A stretch of 51,067 nucleotides of DNA from Planctomycetota bacterium (GTDB taxonomy: Bacteria > Planctomycetota > Phycisphaerae > WQYP01): positions 1-51,067 of the forward strand of contig JAJYDW010000025.1 of the NCBI GenBank assembly GCA_021790385.1, read 5' to 3'. A model generated the notes under the pieces. The model had not been told where the DNA came from. It worked only from the letters and a program-made list of their open reading frames with translations, and did not search any database. Position 1 is the stretch's first letter. Every line of letters starts with the position of its first letter. Below are positions 32,401-41,094 of this stretch, piece after piece. A program made the position numbers and the translations under genes.

Positions 32401-35400
32401 ATGGCCCGCAATTCCCATCCAGCAACGACCGGGCAGATACCCGATGATTTGCGTGAAACGCTGCAAGGCGTGGCGAAGCGACATCGCACGGTGCGTAGCA
32501 GCCTGGCGGCGTTGCGGGTGCTCTTCGTGAGTTTGGCGGTCGGTTTGGTGGTGGTTCTCCTGCTGGGAGAATTTACGCAAATGCCCTTGGCGCTGCGCTG
32601 GGTACTGGCCTTGCTGGTGTGGATGGTGCCGGCGGGGTTATGTCTGCATGTGCTTATTCCAGCGCTGCGGCGGGTGAACATGCAGGCGGCTGCGGATACC
32701 ATGGATGCGGTAAGGCCACAGTCTCATGAACTTTTCTTAAGTGCCGTGGAATTTGCTCAAAAGCGACAGGACCCATTCGTGGGATCGCCGCAACTGGTCA
32801 ACCACGTTATTAACCTGGCGGCCGATGCTGCGCACGCTGTGGATCCCGGGCAAGCTGTTACCGCGGATAAATTGATACGCTGGGCCTTTCTCTGTGGCCC
32901 GCTGGTGCTGATCTGGGCCATCCTTTGGCCACTGATGCCGCAAACATTAACCCTGGGCGTACAAAGGACAGTGTTCCCCTGGATGGTGGCTACCGCATCG
33001 CCGGCGACGAGGCCGCGTCATTCGATCAAGGTGGAACAAGGGCCGGTCATTACTTTCTTCGAGAAGCAGTATGTTTTCCCCGCGTATACCAGGCTGCCGG
33101 AGAAAATTGTTCGCGGCTACAACGGGGCGATCCGCGGGCTGTTCGGTTCACGTGTCCAAGTGATTATTCATACCACCGAGCCGTTGGCGGTAGGCAGCCA
33201 ACTGGTGGTAAACACCAGTGGTGACCAACCGGCTACGCTGCCATTGACGCGTTATGGTCCGCTGGCGTATGCGGCGAATCTGGTGTTGACGCACAACGCC
33301 ACTTATGCAGCAGTGCTGGTGAATCAAAATGGCGTCAAAATGGCCGGAAAGCAAGCATGGCTGGTAACGGTAGATGCGGTTCCTCCGCCGACGATCCATA
33401 TTTCCACCCCCGCCTTAACCGTGCGAGTACGGCCTGATGATTTGGTGCCGGTGCAATTCACCGCCACCGATATCTATGGTCTTTCGGCCATCCGGGCTTT
33501 GCTTTGGACAGGTAATTCTGCCGTACGAACCGTGAATATCGCCCTGCCGGGCATGCCCGGTAAGGCGATTCAAAGCCATTGGACAATTTCGGTGCCACAG
33601 CAACTGCGAGCTGCCGGCCGGACCGATGCCCCCACGATTTATTATAAGCTTGAGGCCATGGATTGCGCCCTGCCACAGGCTCATATTGCCATGACCGCCC
33701 GGCACGAGCTAATCGTGGATACCCATTTGCAGCACAGCTATCAAACCCGGCACGATAACAAATTATGGATGTCGTTGCGGCAAGCAATTGTACAGGCGTT
33801 AATCGTGGTAAAAGCGGGCCGTGCCCAGGCTCGAGCCTTAGTCCGTTGGCCCGTGTACAGGGCGGTTGATCCATTACGCAAGGCGGCGGTAGCCGGTGCG
33901 GCGGTGCGAGTGGTGCGGGCGGGTCGAACGCTGGCCAACCAGGCCAAGGCCATGCTGGCGACTGATTTTGGTGCGGTAGCAGCGCGAGCCATTGGCATCG
34001 TCCACGGTCCGATGCGCGCGGCAGCCAATGATCTGGCGCGAACCGGGCTGGCTGCGGATCAAGCCGGGCGCACCCGCATGCCCCGATTGGCCCGAGCCAG
34101 CACGGTAGCACTCCAGCGGACACAAGCGTCTCTGCTGCGGCTGCTGCATGCCCTGGATCAGGCTAAGGCTCGTGCGGCCTTAAAGAATTCACTGGCCCGG
34201 TTGGCCCATCGCCAGCGTTCCATCGCCCAGATGTTATCCAGCCGCCGTTCCCCGCACCGTGCTTATCACGACCAACAGGCCCTGGCCCAACAATTGAAGC
34301 AACTGCTGCGGCAACATCCATCACTGCAGGATCCCGTCGCGCAGCAAATGACGAGACAACTCCACCAGTTAGCCCAAAAAGCAGCTTCCATTGCAGCCCG
34401 GCAGGCGGCCGAGAATATGGATTTACATCCCCATCTTCTTCGACAAGCCCAGCAGACTGCGTTGAGGCATCTGTCCTACCAGCAGCAACTTTTGAACCGG
34501 CAAATAACGCGTTTCAACCAAAGCTATAAACCGGCGATTGCCGCAGCGGCGGCGCAGCCGATTACCGCAGCGATGATGCAAACCGTAAGTCATGCTCTGG
34601 CCAGCCCCGGCAATGTCGCCGTGGCCAGGGAAGGGCGCAACAACATCGTGAAAACCCTGCAGGCCATGGCCAGGCAATTAGATCGGTATGCCAGTCAGGC
34701 GGATACGCCGGCAGCCAGGCAACAATCCCGTCAGGTGAAGCACAATCAAGTAACCGCAGATCAACTTTCGCAACAGGTACAGGCCGCCGCAGCCACTCTA
34801 CAACAGGGAGAATCAGTAAAATCATTGCATCGCGTTGTGGGGGCAGCGGATGCCATCTGGCGGCAGGTGCGGAACATGCTCAATGAAAATCCTGCGGACC
34901 AGGAGAACCAGGTACGGGCTGATTTGCTGCAAGCCCGGGCCGATGCCAGGCATGTTGTAGAACAAACCATGCATGGATCCGGCAATACCGCGGAGAGTTT
35001 ATTAAAACAGGCTTATCACCAATTGGCGAAAGCCACACAGGAACAGGCAGCGCAACTCGATGCCCAGAAAAGTTTGGCTCAACAGGCAACCGCCGCAGCC
35101 ATGCAGGCCCGAACCCTGGCCAGTCGGCAGACCGCTCTGGCCGCACAGACGGCCGCGGCCCATAAAACACCAACTCCGCAGGCGGTCGAAAGCGCCCAGC
35201 ACCAAACCGCCAATGCCATTGCCGCGGCCATTGCCCAGGGACGGAAATTACAGCAGGAAGCCATGGCCGGTGCCCCGAACCTGGCCCAGCACCTGAAAGC
35301 AGCTCTAACCCTTATGCAGAGAGCCAACACAGCACAGGTGCAGGCGGCCGCGGACCAATCCGCCCATGATCAGGCAGGCTCGCAGTCCAATCAAGGCCGG

Positions 35401-36084
35401 GCCTTGGCCCAGATGGGTATGGCCGGCCGGGAAATTGCGGCGTTGGAACATGTCGGAAGGATGGATACTTCCTGGCAACACCCGGCCGGGGTGGATGGCA
35501 GCGAAGCCGGCAATATGGCATCCGGACAAACTGGAGCCTCTCAGGCAGGCCCGCCAGGGGCGAGCAGTTCATCCGCCAAAACCGGTTCAGGCCGTGCCAG
35601 CCAGGCATCTTTGGGCACCATGGCTGCGGTAGCCAGACACGTACAAGCCGCAGTGGCAAGTCAGCAACAGGCTCTCGCCGGCAGTGCCGGAGCCGCAGCT
35701 TCAGCGGCGCAATCGCTTACCATGGCCTCGACGAAGTTGGCTGGTACACTGGCCGGCCAGCCATCGGCCATACCCAGCGGCCATGGTAGAAATCCAGGAG
35801 CCAACAGCACCATTCCAGGCTATCGAGCCTCTGTCGGCCAACCAGGCAGTAAAGGAACGGGCATCTCCGGCCCGATGCCGGACACCTGGGCCGTACCCCC
35901 GCGGGTAACAGCATTGGGCATCAGTCCGGCGGAATGGGAACACCTGGGACCGCTGCAACAACTGCGGCTGTTGAATATTGCCAGGCAAAGGCTGCCATCC
36001 GGCTATCGCCGAACTATTCGCGATTATTATTTACGTATCGCCGCCTTGCCTCCATCATCGCACCCGCATGGAAAAGAAAATTAA
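32401..36084 (+). CDS. Large DUF4175-like membrane protein with long Ala/Gln-rich coiled coil
   Basis: The 1227-residue protein has an N-terminal membrane pair at about 38-90 (VLFVSLAVGLVVVLL, WVLALLVWMVPAG) and another near 165-185, then an Ig-like beta domain (PAYTRLPEKIVRGYNGAIRGL, DAVPPPTIHISTP), then from about 430 a very long helical region dominated by Ala, Gln, Arg and His with repeated QQA/AQQ, ending in a low-complexity Gly/Ser/Ala stretch and a short conserved end (WEHLGPLQQLRLLNIARQ). The membrane plus PxYTxLP plus coiled-coil order matches DUF4175 family proteins that accompany MoxR/DUF58 (aerotolerance-like) operons. Those partners are absent here. The Ala content is far above its neighbours. 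Function unknown. Confidence 0.72.
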   Translation: MARNSHPATTGQIPDDLRETLQGVAKRHRTVRSSLAALRVLFVSLAVGLVVVLLLGEFTQMPLALRWVLALLVWMVPAGLCLHVLIPALRRVNMQAAADTMDAVRPQSHELFLSAVEFAQKRQDPFVGSPQLVNHVINLAADAAHAVDPGQAVTADKLIRWAFLCGPLVLIWAILWPLMPQTLTLGVQRTVFPWMVATASPATRPRHSIKVEQGPVITFFEKQYVFPAYTRLPEKIVRGYNGAIRGLFGSRVQVIIHTTEPLAVGSQLVVNTSGDQPATLPLTRYGPLAYAANLVLTHNATYAAVLVNQNGVKMAGKQAWLVTVDAVPPPTIHISTPALTVRVRPDDLVPVQFTATDIYGLSAIRALLWTGNSAVRTVNIALPGMPGKAIQSHWTISVPQQLRAAGRTDAPTIYYKLEAMDCALPQAHIAMTARHELIVDTHLQHSYQTRHDNKLWMSLRQAIVQALIVVKAGRAQARALVRWPVYRAVDPLRKAAVAGAAVRVVRAGRTLANQAKAMLATDFGAVAARAIGIVHGPMRAAANDLARTGLAADQAGRTRMPRLARASTVALQRTQASLLRLLHALDQAKARAALKNSLARLAHRQRSIAQMLSSRRSPHRAYHDQQALAQQLKQLLRQHPSLQDPVAQQMTRQLHQLAQKAASIAARQAAENMDLHPHLLRQAQQTALRHLSYQQQLLNRQITRFNQSYKPAIAAAAAQPITAAMMQTVSHALASPGNVAVAREGRNNIVKTLQAMARQLDRYASQADTPAARQQSRQVKHNQVTADQLSQQVQAAAATLQQGESVKSLHRVVGAADAIWRQVRNMLNENPADQENQVRADLLQARADARHVVEQTMHGSGNTAESLLKQAYHQLAKATQEQAAQLDAQKSLAQQATAAAMQARTLASRQTALAAQTAAAHKTPTPQAVESAQHQTANAIAAAIAQGRKLQQEAMAGAPNLAQHLKAALTLMQRANTAQVQAAADQSAHDQAGSQSNQGRALAQMGMAGREIAALEHVGRMDTSWQHPAGVDGSEAGNMASGQTGASQAGPPGASSSSAKTGSGRASQASLGTMAAVARHVQAAVASQQQALAGSAGAAASAAQSLTMASTKLAGTLAGQPSAIPSGHGRNPGANSTIPGYRASVGQPGSKGTGISGPMPDTWAVPPRVTALGISPAEWEHLGPLQQLRLLNIARQRLPSGYRRTIRDYYLRIAALPPSSHPHGKEN

Positions 36085-36167
36085 ACCGCCCAGCGAACAT
36101 TTGGCCATCGATCAAAACGTCCGCGTCATCATGGGCTTACTTATATTTAATCGTGATGCCTTAATCA

Positions 36168-36668
36168 TCAGTGGGGCCCGGGCACCAGCTTAGCCGCTTC
36201 CCGCATGGCTTTTTCCACGTCACTGAAAATGCGGTTTTCCAGCTCGGTTATTTTTTCGATGCGACGGGTATGGCGACCCTGTTCAAATTCGGCCACCAGC
36301 CAGGCCTTCACAATTCGCCGGATCAATTCTTCACCGAGAAGATCAGCCGCAAGGCAAAGCACATTGGCATCGTTGTAACGACGGGAGACTTCTGCGGTTA
36401 ATTCATCATGGCAGGTGGCAGCGCGAATGCCTGGAATTTTGTTGGCAACAATGGCCATGCCGATGCCGCTGCCATCAATGAGAATAGCCCGCTGGGCGCG
36501 GCCCTGCACCACCGCCAGCGAAGCGGGAATGGCATAATCAGGGTAATCACAGGGTTTGCTGCTATCGGTTCCAAAGTCCAGCACATCGTGGCCGGCGTGG
36601 CGAAGCTGGGCCAGCAAATGTTCGCGGTTGTGTACGCCACGATGATCAAAGGCGACAGCTATATTCAT
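36168..36668 (-). CDS. rpiB: RpiB/LacAB family sugar-phosphate isomerase, active site altered
   Basis: The 166-residue protein matches RpiB (ribose 5-phosphate isomerase B): MNIAVAFDHRG with the phosphate-binding start, DYPDYAIPASLAV, GSGIGMAIVANKIPGIRAA and the C-terminal VEKAMR helix, plus ARG/His-rich EQGRHTRR. The position of the catalytic Cys of E. coli RpiB (CGTG) reads IDGSG, so Asp at residue 65, and the catalytic His of RxHND reads RRYND, so Tyr98. The fold match is strong but the enzyme may act on another sugar phosphate. The ATG overlaps the stop of the upstream YrdC-phosphatase gene (ATGA), so expression is coupled. Confidence 0.82.
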   Translation of the reverse strand: MNIAVAFDHRGVHNREHLLAQLRHAGHDVLDFGTDSSKPCDYPDYAIPASLAVVQGRAQRAILIDGSGIGMAIVANKIPGIRAATCHDELTAEVSRRYNDANVLCLAADLLGEELIRRIVKAWLVAEFEQGRHTRRIEKITELENRIFSDVEKAMREAAKLVPGPH

Positions 36669-37783
36669 GGGACTATTCCACTTAGGCGTTGTGCAATCAA
36701 AGCTTCCAGACGTTTGGCAAGCTCACGATAGCGGCCGACATCCGCACCGATCGGGTCGGCAATATCCGCATCGGGATCCAGCCGAAACGTTTTATCCGCC
36801 ATGGCAGGGTAACGTTCCACAAGCTCGTCCCGATGCGATTGTGTCATTGTATAAATCACATCCGCCCGCTGCAACAGGTCCACAGTAACCGCCCGAGATC
36901 GGTGGGTGGTCAGGTCCGCACCATGTTCCCTCGCCGCAGTCCGGGCTTCGGCGGTGGCAGGCATACCGTCAGTCGCATGCAGCCCCGCGGATTCCACCAC
37001 CACATGGTGCTGCGGCAACGCCGCCGGCGCTATGCCCAGCTTCCGCGCCAGCCAGGTACCGGCAAGGGCCGCAGCCATCGGCGAACGACACGTATTACCG
37101 GTGCAGATAAAAACGATGACCTCCTCGGCCAGGCGGTTGATGATGCGTTCCTCAATTACGCCTGGACGGACAATTTGCAATTGATCCCCTTCCACGCGCA
37201 CAATGGTCGAGGCCTTCCGGTAGCGCGCCGGGCCGGCATCCACCACAGCATCAAGTTGGTCCAGAATGCGGGCGGGGATATCGCCCACTTCGCCCGCCGG
37301 TTGACGTTCGCCAGCCCCTACCATGGCGGTAGGACCGGGCAGATCGGCCAGAATTTCCCGTGTTACCGGATGGTCCGGACAGCGGAAGGTGATCCAGCCA
37401 TCACTGAGGATTTCATCCGCCACCGCAGGTTCAATGAGTTTGTCCAGAGCCGCCTGTTCCGCAGCCGACACCCGCACCTGGATGGCCACAGGCCCGGGCC
37501 AGCATTTCTTCATGATGCGTCCCGCCATGGCCGGCATCTCTCGAATATACAAGCACGCTTGCGACGCCTGCGCCACGTGAATCACCCAGCCGGGGTGGCC
37601 GCGGATATTTTTTATTTTTTTGAGTCGTTCGATGGCCGGTGTCTGGGTCAGCCGGGCGGCCAGACCATAGACCGTTTCCATCGGCAGACCGACAATTCCG
37701 CCGCGGGTCAGCACATCCACCGCTTTCATGACCGCCTGTCGCTGATCAGACGGAGAACCAGTGGTCAAGAAGACAGGCGACAT
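36665..37783 (-). CDS. YrdC/Sua5 threonylcarbamoyl-AMP synthase fused to low-MW tyrosine phosphatase
   Basis: Residues 1-210 resemble YrdC: GGIVGLPMETVYGLAARL, IERLKKIKNIRGHPGWVIHV, WPGPVAIQVRV and a VTREILADLPGPTAMVGAGE stretch, the enzyme that makes threonylcarbamoyl-AMP for tRNA t6A. Residues 220-372 are a low-molecular-weight protein tyrosine phosphatase with the P-loop VFICTGNTCRSPMA (CX5R) and the general-acid region DPDADIADPIG. The two halves make one reading frame. GGAG lies five bases before the ATG at 37783. The fusion is known in several bacterial groups, especially Planctomycetota, which I state from memory. It is coupled to rpiB by ATGA. Confidence 0.88.
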   Translation of the reverse strand: MSPVFLTTGSPSDQRQAVMKAVDVLTRGGIVGLPMETVYGLAARLTQTPAIERLKKIKNIRGHPGWVIHVAQASQACLYIREMPAMAGRIMKKCWPGPVAIQVRVSAAEQAALDKLIEPAVADEILSDGWITFRCPDHPVTREILADLPGPTAMVGAGERQPAGEVGDIPARILDQLDAVVDAGPARYRKASTIVRVEGDQLQIVRPGVIEERIINRLAEEVIVFICTGNTCRSPMAAALAGTWLARKLGIAPAALPQHHVVVESAGLHATDGMPATAEARTAAREHGADLTTHRSRAVTVDLLQRADVIYTMTQSHRDELVERYPAMADKTFRLDPDADIADPIGADVGRYRELAKRLEALIAQRLSGIVP

Positions 37784-37829
37784 GGATGCTCCAATTCAGG
37801 CGACCACCGGTAAAGCCGGCCCGGCATCA

Positions 37830-38657
37830 TTATTTTTTATCCGCATAAAATGTATTGTAAAACAGGGCATAATTGTTTTTGATCCAGAGCGCCAGGTCCG
37901 TCCCCAATACCTGATTATAGTCCAGCGGCACCGGTTCAATCTTGGAGCGGATATTATGATCGCCATATTGCGTATGATACGCATCATTTTCCCTGGTGGA
38001 CTGTTCAATATGGTTAAAATCATGCTGAAAATATGGTTCTTCCAGGTACGCATACACGCGGCGCATCACCTCTTCCGGATACACGGTTAAATCTTCAAAC
38101 CTTACCACGTGCAAGGTTTTAATAACGCCGGTCTGGATGGATTCGACCAGCCGCGCCACGGCAACGCCCACCGGCGGCCCGTTAAGCCAGCGCATCACGC
38201 GATTGTTGATGGTAATCATGTTCAGCGTGCCGGTTACCTCATCGGCATCGGAGAAATGGCGTTTTTTTCGAAAGAGTTTTTCCATGGACGAAAGAATGGC
38301 CCGAAGATCCCGGATGCACACCAGGTACTTGGGATTCGGATGAAACTGGTTCACCCAGTCATGGTAGTGAAACCAACTGCGGCATTTGTCCACGCACACA
38401 GGTTTATCGGTAACACCGTCAAAAAAACCGTTGAGACCGTATTTGCAATAGCTGATGAAGGCCTTGTGCATCAGTTCCGGATCCTGGGCTTTGAATTCCG
38501 CTAATTCCGTATAAAACTTGCGCGAGGCCAGTAACAGATCAATAACTCCACTGGTGGGGGTACAGTAAAAACGCGGATTCTGGGCGAGAATGTTTTGCAG
38601 CAATGTGGAACCGGACCGCGGTAATGAAGCATTAAAAACAATTTTTTTGTCAAACAT
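37830..38657 (-). CDS. Sulfotransferase family protein
   Basis: The 275-residue soluble protein has the PAPS-binding loop SLPRSGSTLLQNIL (5'-phosphosulfate) near residue 10-23 and a 3'-phosphate-binding stretch CIRDLRAILSSM near residue 115. It is in the Stf0/generic bacterial sulfotransferase group, transferring sulfate to an alcohol or amine of an unknown acceptor. The C-terminal half has VVRFEDLTVYPEEVM and AYLEEPYFQHDFNHI, both typical. AGGAG lies seven bases before the ATG at 38657. It is 46 bases after the fusion gene on the same strand. Confidence 0.85.
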   Translation of the reverse strand: MFDKKIVFNASLPRSGSTLLQNILAQNPRFYCTPTSGVIDLLLASRKFYTELAEFKAQDPELMHKAFISYCKYGLNGFFDGVTDKPVCVDKCRSWFHYHDWVNQFHPNPKYLVCIRDLRAILSSMEKLFRKKRHFSDADEVTGTLNMITINNRVMRWLNGPPVGVAVARLVESIQTGVIKTLHVVRFEDLTVYPEEVMRRVYAYLEEPYFQHDFNHIEQSTRENDAYHTQYGDHNIRSKIEPVPLDYNQVLGTDLALWIKNNYALFYNTFYADKK

Positions 38658-38979
38658 CAGGCTGCTCCTGTAAAATTTCTAAAATGTCCACGCCGCGGAC
38701 CGATGCGCATCGGGAAATTCTCCGCGGGCGGTTCCGACATTCTGGAACAGCGGTAGTATAACCCATGGCCGATCTTTTTTTATCTCTCCCTGCGGCCTTC
38801 GGCAGGACGTACTCCGGCTCTCCCGCCAAACCCCTTTCAGACCTGAAATCCTTGGCTCCAAAATTTGAAATCCCCGCACATCCCGTAACCGGATGTTCCT
38901 GCCTTCCGCCGCGGCGAATACCACCCCTGCACACTCCAGCCAGAAATCCTGCGCAGCGTTGTCCGGCGGCATCAGCCGC
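38658..38979. other. Gap without a recognised gene
   Basis: A 322-base stretch between sulfotransferase and CDGSH genes, both minus strand. A long minus-strand frame (38679-39113) overlaps the CDGSH gene and looks like noise. A TATACT box at 38754-38759 (minus strand) could be the -10 element for the sulfotransferase gene. Nothing else seen. Confidence 0.4.
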
Positions 38980-39219
38980 TTAGAGTTTCTTATGAAACCC
39001 ATCGCAAAAAGGCTTATGCTCGCTGTGCTTGCAGCCGCAGAGAAAAACCTTCTTCTCGGCTTCAACCTTGAATTGCACCGGTGCCATTCCCGATCCGGCG
39101 TGTGAGCCATCACAGAATGGCTGGTTTTTAGATTTGCCGCACGCGCACCAGTAATACTCGCCGGGTTGCAGCGTCACGGAATATGGAGCCTTTTGGGCGA
39201 TAACCGGTTCCGATGCCAT
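38980..39219 (-). CDS. Double CDGSH iron-sulfur protein
   Basis: The 79-residue protein has two CDGSH motifs: [16 protein letters not shown] at residues 27-42 and [16 protein letters not shown] near 62-77. Each provides three cysteines and one histidine to hold a [2Fe-2S] cluster, so two clusters per chain are expected. These small cytosolic proteins are redox-active; cellular role is not settled. The start at 39219 is supported by GGAGA seven bases upstream; the longer frame to 39354 includes the repeat at 39297 and is not coding. It seems monocistronic. Confidence 0.9.
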   Translation of the reverse strand: MASEPVIAQKAPYSVTLQPGEYYWCACGKSKNQPFCDGSHAGSGMAPVQFKVEAEKKVFLCGCKHSEHKPFCDGFHKKL

Positions 39220-39296
39220 GATTATGTCTCCAAATACAAACAACTCACACCGTTTATAGCCTGCCAAATGTTGATTGTCGAGTCCCCACTCCTGAC

Positions 39297-39340
39297 ACGC
39301 CACCTCCTGCCAAAATGGACATTTTAACTTTGGCTTGACA
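39297..39340. repeat. Solo copy of an insertion-sequence end
   Basis: CCACCTCCTGCCAAAATGG and the following GGACATTTTAACTTTGG match the ending of the insertion sequence at 50874-50936 (CCACCTCCCACCAAAGCGG, then GGACATTTTAACTTTGG), and CTTGAC after it matches the second 50918 copy too. So the same element end is here alone, without a transposase, between the CDGSH and rplU genes. Confidence 0.6.
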
Positions 39341-39355
39341 CCTTTCAGCGGCAAC

Positions 39356-39384
39356 TTGCTTTTTGTTGCAGTTTTGGCGATACT
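39356..39384 (+). promoter_or_regulatory. Promoter candidate for rplU
   Basis: TTGCTT (39356-39361) is 17 bases from GATACT (39379-39384). Transcription would begin near 39391, giving a leader of about 87 bases before rplU, long enough for a ribosomal-protein leader structure, although none is obvious. Confidence 0.45.
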
Positions 39385-39477
39385 GACCTGTCCGGCTCGT
39401 TGCGGCGGCTTCGCGCCGGATTACAGACTCGCGAGGGTGGTTTGCGTTGAAATTGGTCTGGCTCGACAGGAGATTTT

Positions 39478-39795
39478 ATGGCTTACGCGGTATTTCAGGA
39501 CAGTGGTACACAATTTAAGGTGGAACCCGGCGATGTTTTTGAAGTGGATGTGCGACCATTGCCCGAAGGTGCCACCACCCTTGAGTTTGATCAGGTGTTG
39601 CTGGTATCCAACGACAGCGGCCTCAAAATCGGCCAGCCGCTGGTGCCTGGTGCCAGCGTAACAGCCAAAATTCTCGGCCCGGTCAAAGCCGACAAAATTT
39701 TCGTGGAACGTTTCACCCGCCGTAAAGGCTTCCATCGCCGCGTCGGCCATCGACAAAAATACTTGGCGATTCGCGTGGAATCCATCAACGCCTGA
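39478..39795 (+). CDS. rplU: 50S ribosomal protein L21
   Basis: The 105-residue protein matches L21: YAVFQDSGTQFKVEPGDVFEVD at the start, TTLEFDQVLLVSNDSGLKIGQP, then the RNA-binding basic stretch KIFVERFTRRKGFHRRVGHRQKY (with GHRQ, a family signature). It binds 23S rRNA in the large subunit. Usually rpmA (L27) follows; here a radical SAM gene does, 35 bases on, so the common rplU-rpmA pair is broken. Confidence 0.93.
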   Translation: MAYAVFQDSGTQFKVEPGDVFEVDVRPLPEGATTLEFDQVLLVSNDSGLKIGQPLVPGASVTAKILGPVKADKIFVERFTRRKGFHRRVGHRQKYLAIRVESINA

Positions 39796-39830
39796 CCGGA
39801 TAACGGGCGATCCATCAAAAGGGCTTTGAC

Positions 39831-41033
39831 GTGGGAACACTTGCCTCATCCGCAGATGTATTGGATGCATCTCTCCCCGCCCCATTGCTTACCTCCATTG
39901 ATGAACTGCGTGCCTTGCTGCCGGCCATCACGGATGACCGGGCGGCAGTCATGCGCGAAGTCGCGGCGCGGTATCAGTTTCGGCTGCCGCGGTTTTACGT
40001 CGAAAAAGTGTTGCATAACGATGCCGCCGATCCACTTTGGGATTTGGCTTTACCGGGCGCGGCGGAAATCTATGATGCCGGCACGGAACGCTGGGATGCA
40101 TTTCAGTTGCCCGTGCGGGTCGTCGAACATCCGCGTTGGATCCAAAAATACGCCTACGAAGCGTTGCTGCGAACCACCGATTTTTGCAGCGGCCTGTGCC
40201 GATATTGTTATCTGAAAAACCGGGATGTTACCCCCGGCGTCATTTCCATGCAGGAAATTGATGCCATCTTCGACGCGGCGGAAAAATCTCCGCACCGCCA
40301 TGCCCTGCGTGAAATAATTCTCAGCGGTGGTGACCCCATGGCCATTCCCGCCGACCGGCTGGAACACTTTGCCCGGCGCATGGAGCGGCTCAATGGCACG
40401 GTTAACCGTCGCATCACCGTCAACATTCATACCCGCGAACCCGTATGGAACCCGCAGCGCATCTTATCCTCCAAACCACTCCAGCAGGCCCTGCGCCGGC
40501 TGGCACCCAGCGCCTATGTGCTGCACGTGGTGCATCCCCGCGAGGTAACACCTGAACTGCATCAGGCCATGGAATTGCTAAGCGAACTCGGCCGCCAGCG
40601 CCGGCCGCTTATGCTGATCCAGCACCCGCTTTTCAGGCATATCAATGACGATGCACGTATAATTACCAGCATGTATGACCTGCTTGATAGCGGGAAGGTC
40701 GTGGTAAAGCCCTATTATCTCATTCACCCATTTCCCGACGGCACATTGCCCCACCATCGGCTGACGCTGCTGGAAAGTCAGCGTATTTTGCGTGATTTGG
40801 CCAGCGCTCCCGGCAGCCGCGTGCCGCTGCTGACCATACCCACGCCCATGGGGAAATGCGTGATCGGACCGTATGAAACGCTCGTGGACCGGGGCGGTTA
40901 TTATCTGTTGCATACCAAAGACGGAGTGCCGGTAAAATATACCATCGCCGCCCACTACAACCCCGTGGAAACACGGGTGAATATCCCCATCCTGTCCGAC
41001 GACTCGTCCGGCCAGACCGCGCCCGAAGCTTGA
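39831..41033 (+). CDS. KamA-family radical SAM lysine aminomutase-like protein
   Basis: The 400-residue protein is a member of the lysine 2,3-aminomutase family: the cluster motif FCSGLCRYCYLKNRD gives C119-x3-C123-x2-C126; ILSGGDPMAIP is the SAM-binding GGD turn; VVKPYYLIHPFPDG contains the likely PLP lysine. Related enzymes isomerise lysine or beta-lysine, and EpmB modifies the lysine of elongation factor P. This one is longer than typical EpmB. GTG start at 39831 is preceded by AAAGGG eight bases upstream. It follows rplU, and could be cotranscribed with it. No efp gene is in view, so its substrate is undecided. Confidence 0.87.
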   Translation: MGTLASSADVLDASLPAPLLTSIDELRALLPAITDDRAAVMREVAARYQFRLPRFYVEKVLHNDAADPLWDLALPGAAEIYDAGTERWDAFQLPVRVVEHPRWIQKYAYEALLRTTDFCSGLCRYCYLKNRDVTPGVISMQEIDAIFDAAEKSPHRHALREIILSGGDPMAIPADRLEHFARRMERLNGTVNRRITVNIHTREPVWNPQRILSSKPLQQALRRLAPSAYVLHVVHPREVTPELHQAMELLSELGRQRRPLMLIQHPLFRHINDDARIITSMYDLLDSGKVVVKPYYLIHPFPDGTLPHHRLTLLESQRILRDLASAPGSRVPLLTIPTPMGKCVIGPYETLVDRGGYYLLHTKDGVPVKYTIAAHYNPVETRVNIPILSDDSSGQTAPEA

Positions 41034-41094
41034 CCGGCACGCCGGTGGCCGGCAACTGCGAGGTTCATGCCAAGCAACTTCCGGAGGTATTTGC

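Noticed and set aside
33458..34123. 221-codon minus-strand frame inside the DUF4175-like gene
   Set aside because: Trp/Pro/Ala-rich translation typical of the antisense of Ala-rich coding sequence.
36689..37813. 374-codon plus-strand frame antisense to the YrdC-phosphatase fusion
   Set aside because: His/Arg-rich shadow of a real gene on the other strand; no ribosome site or motif.
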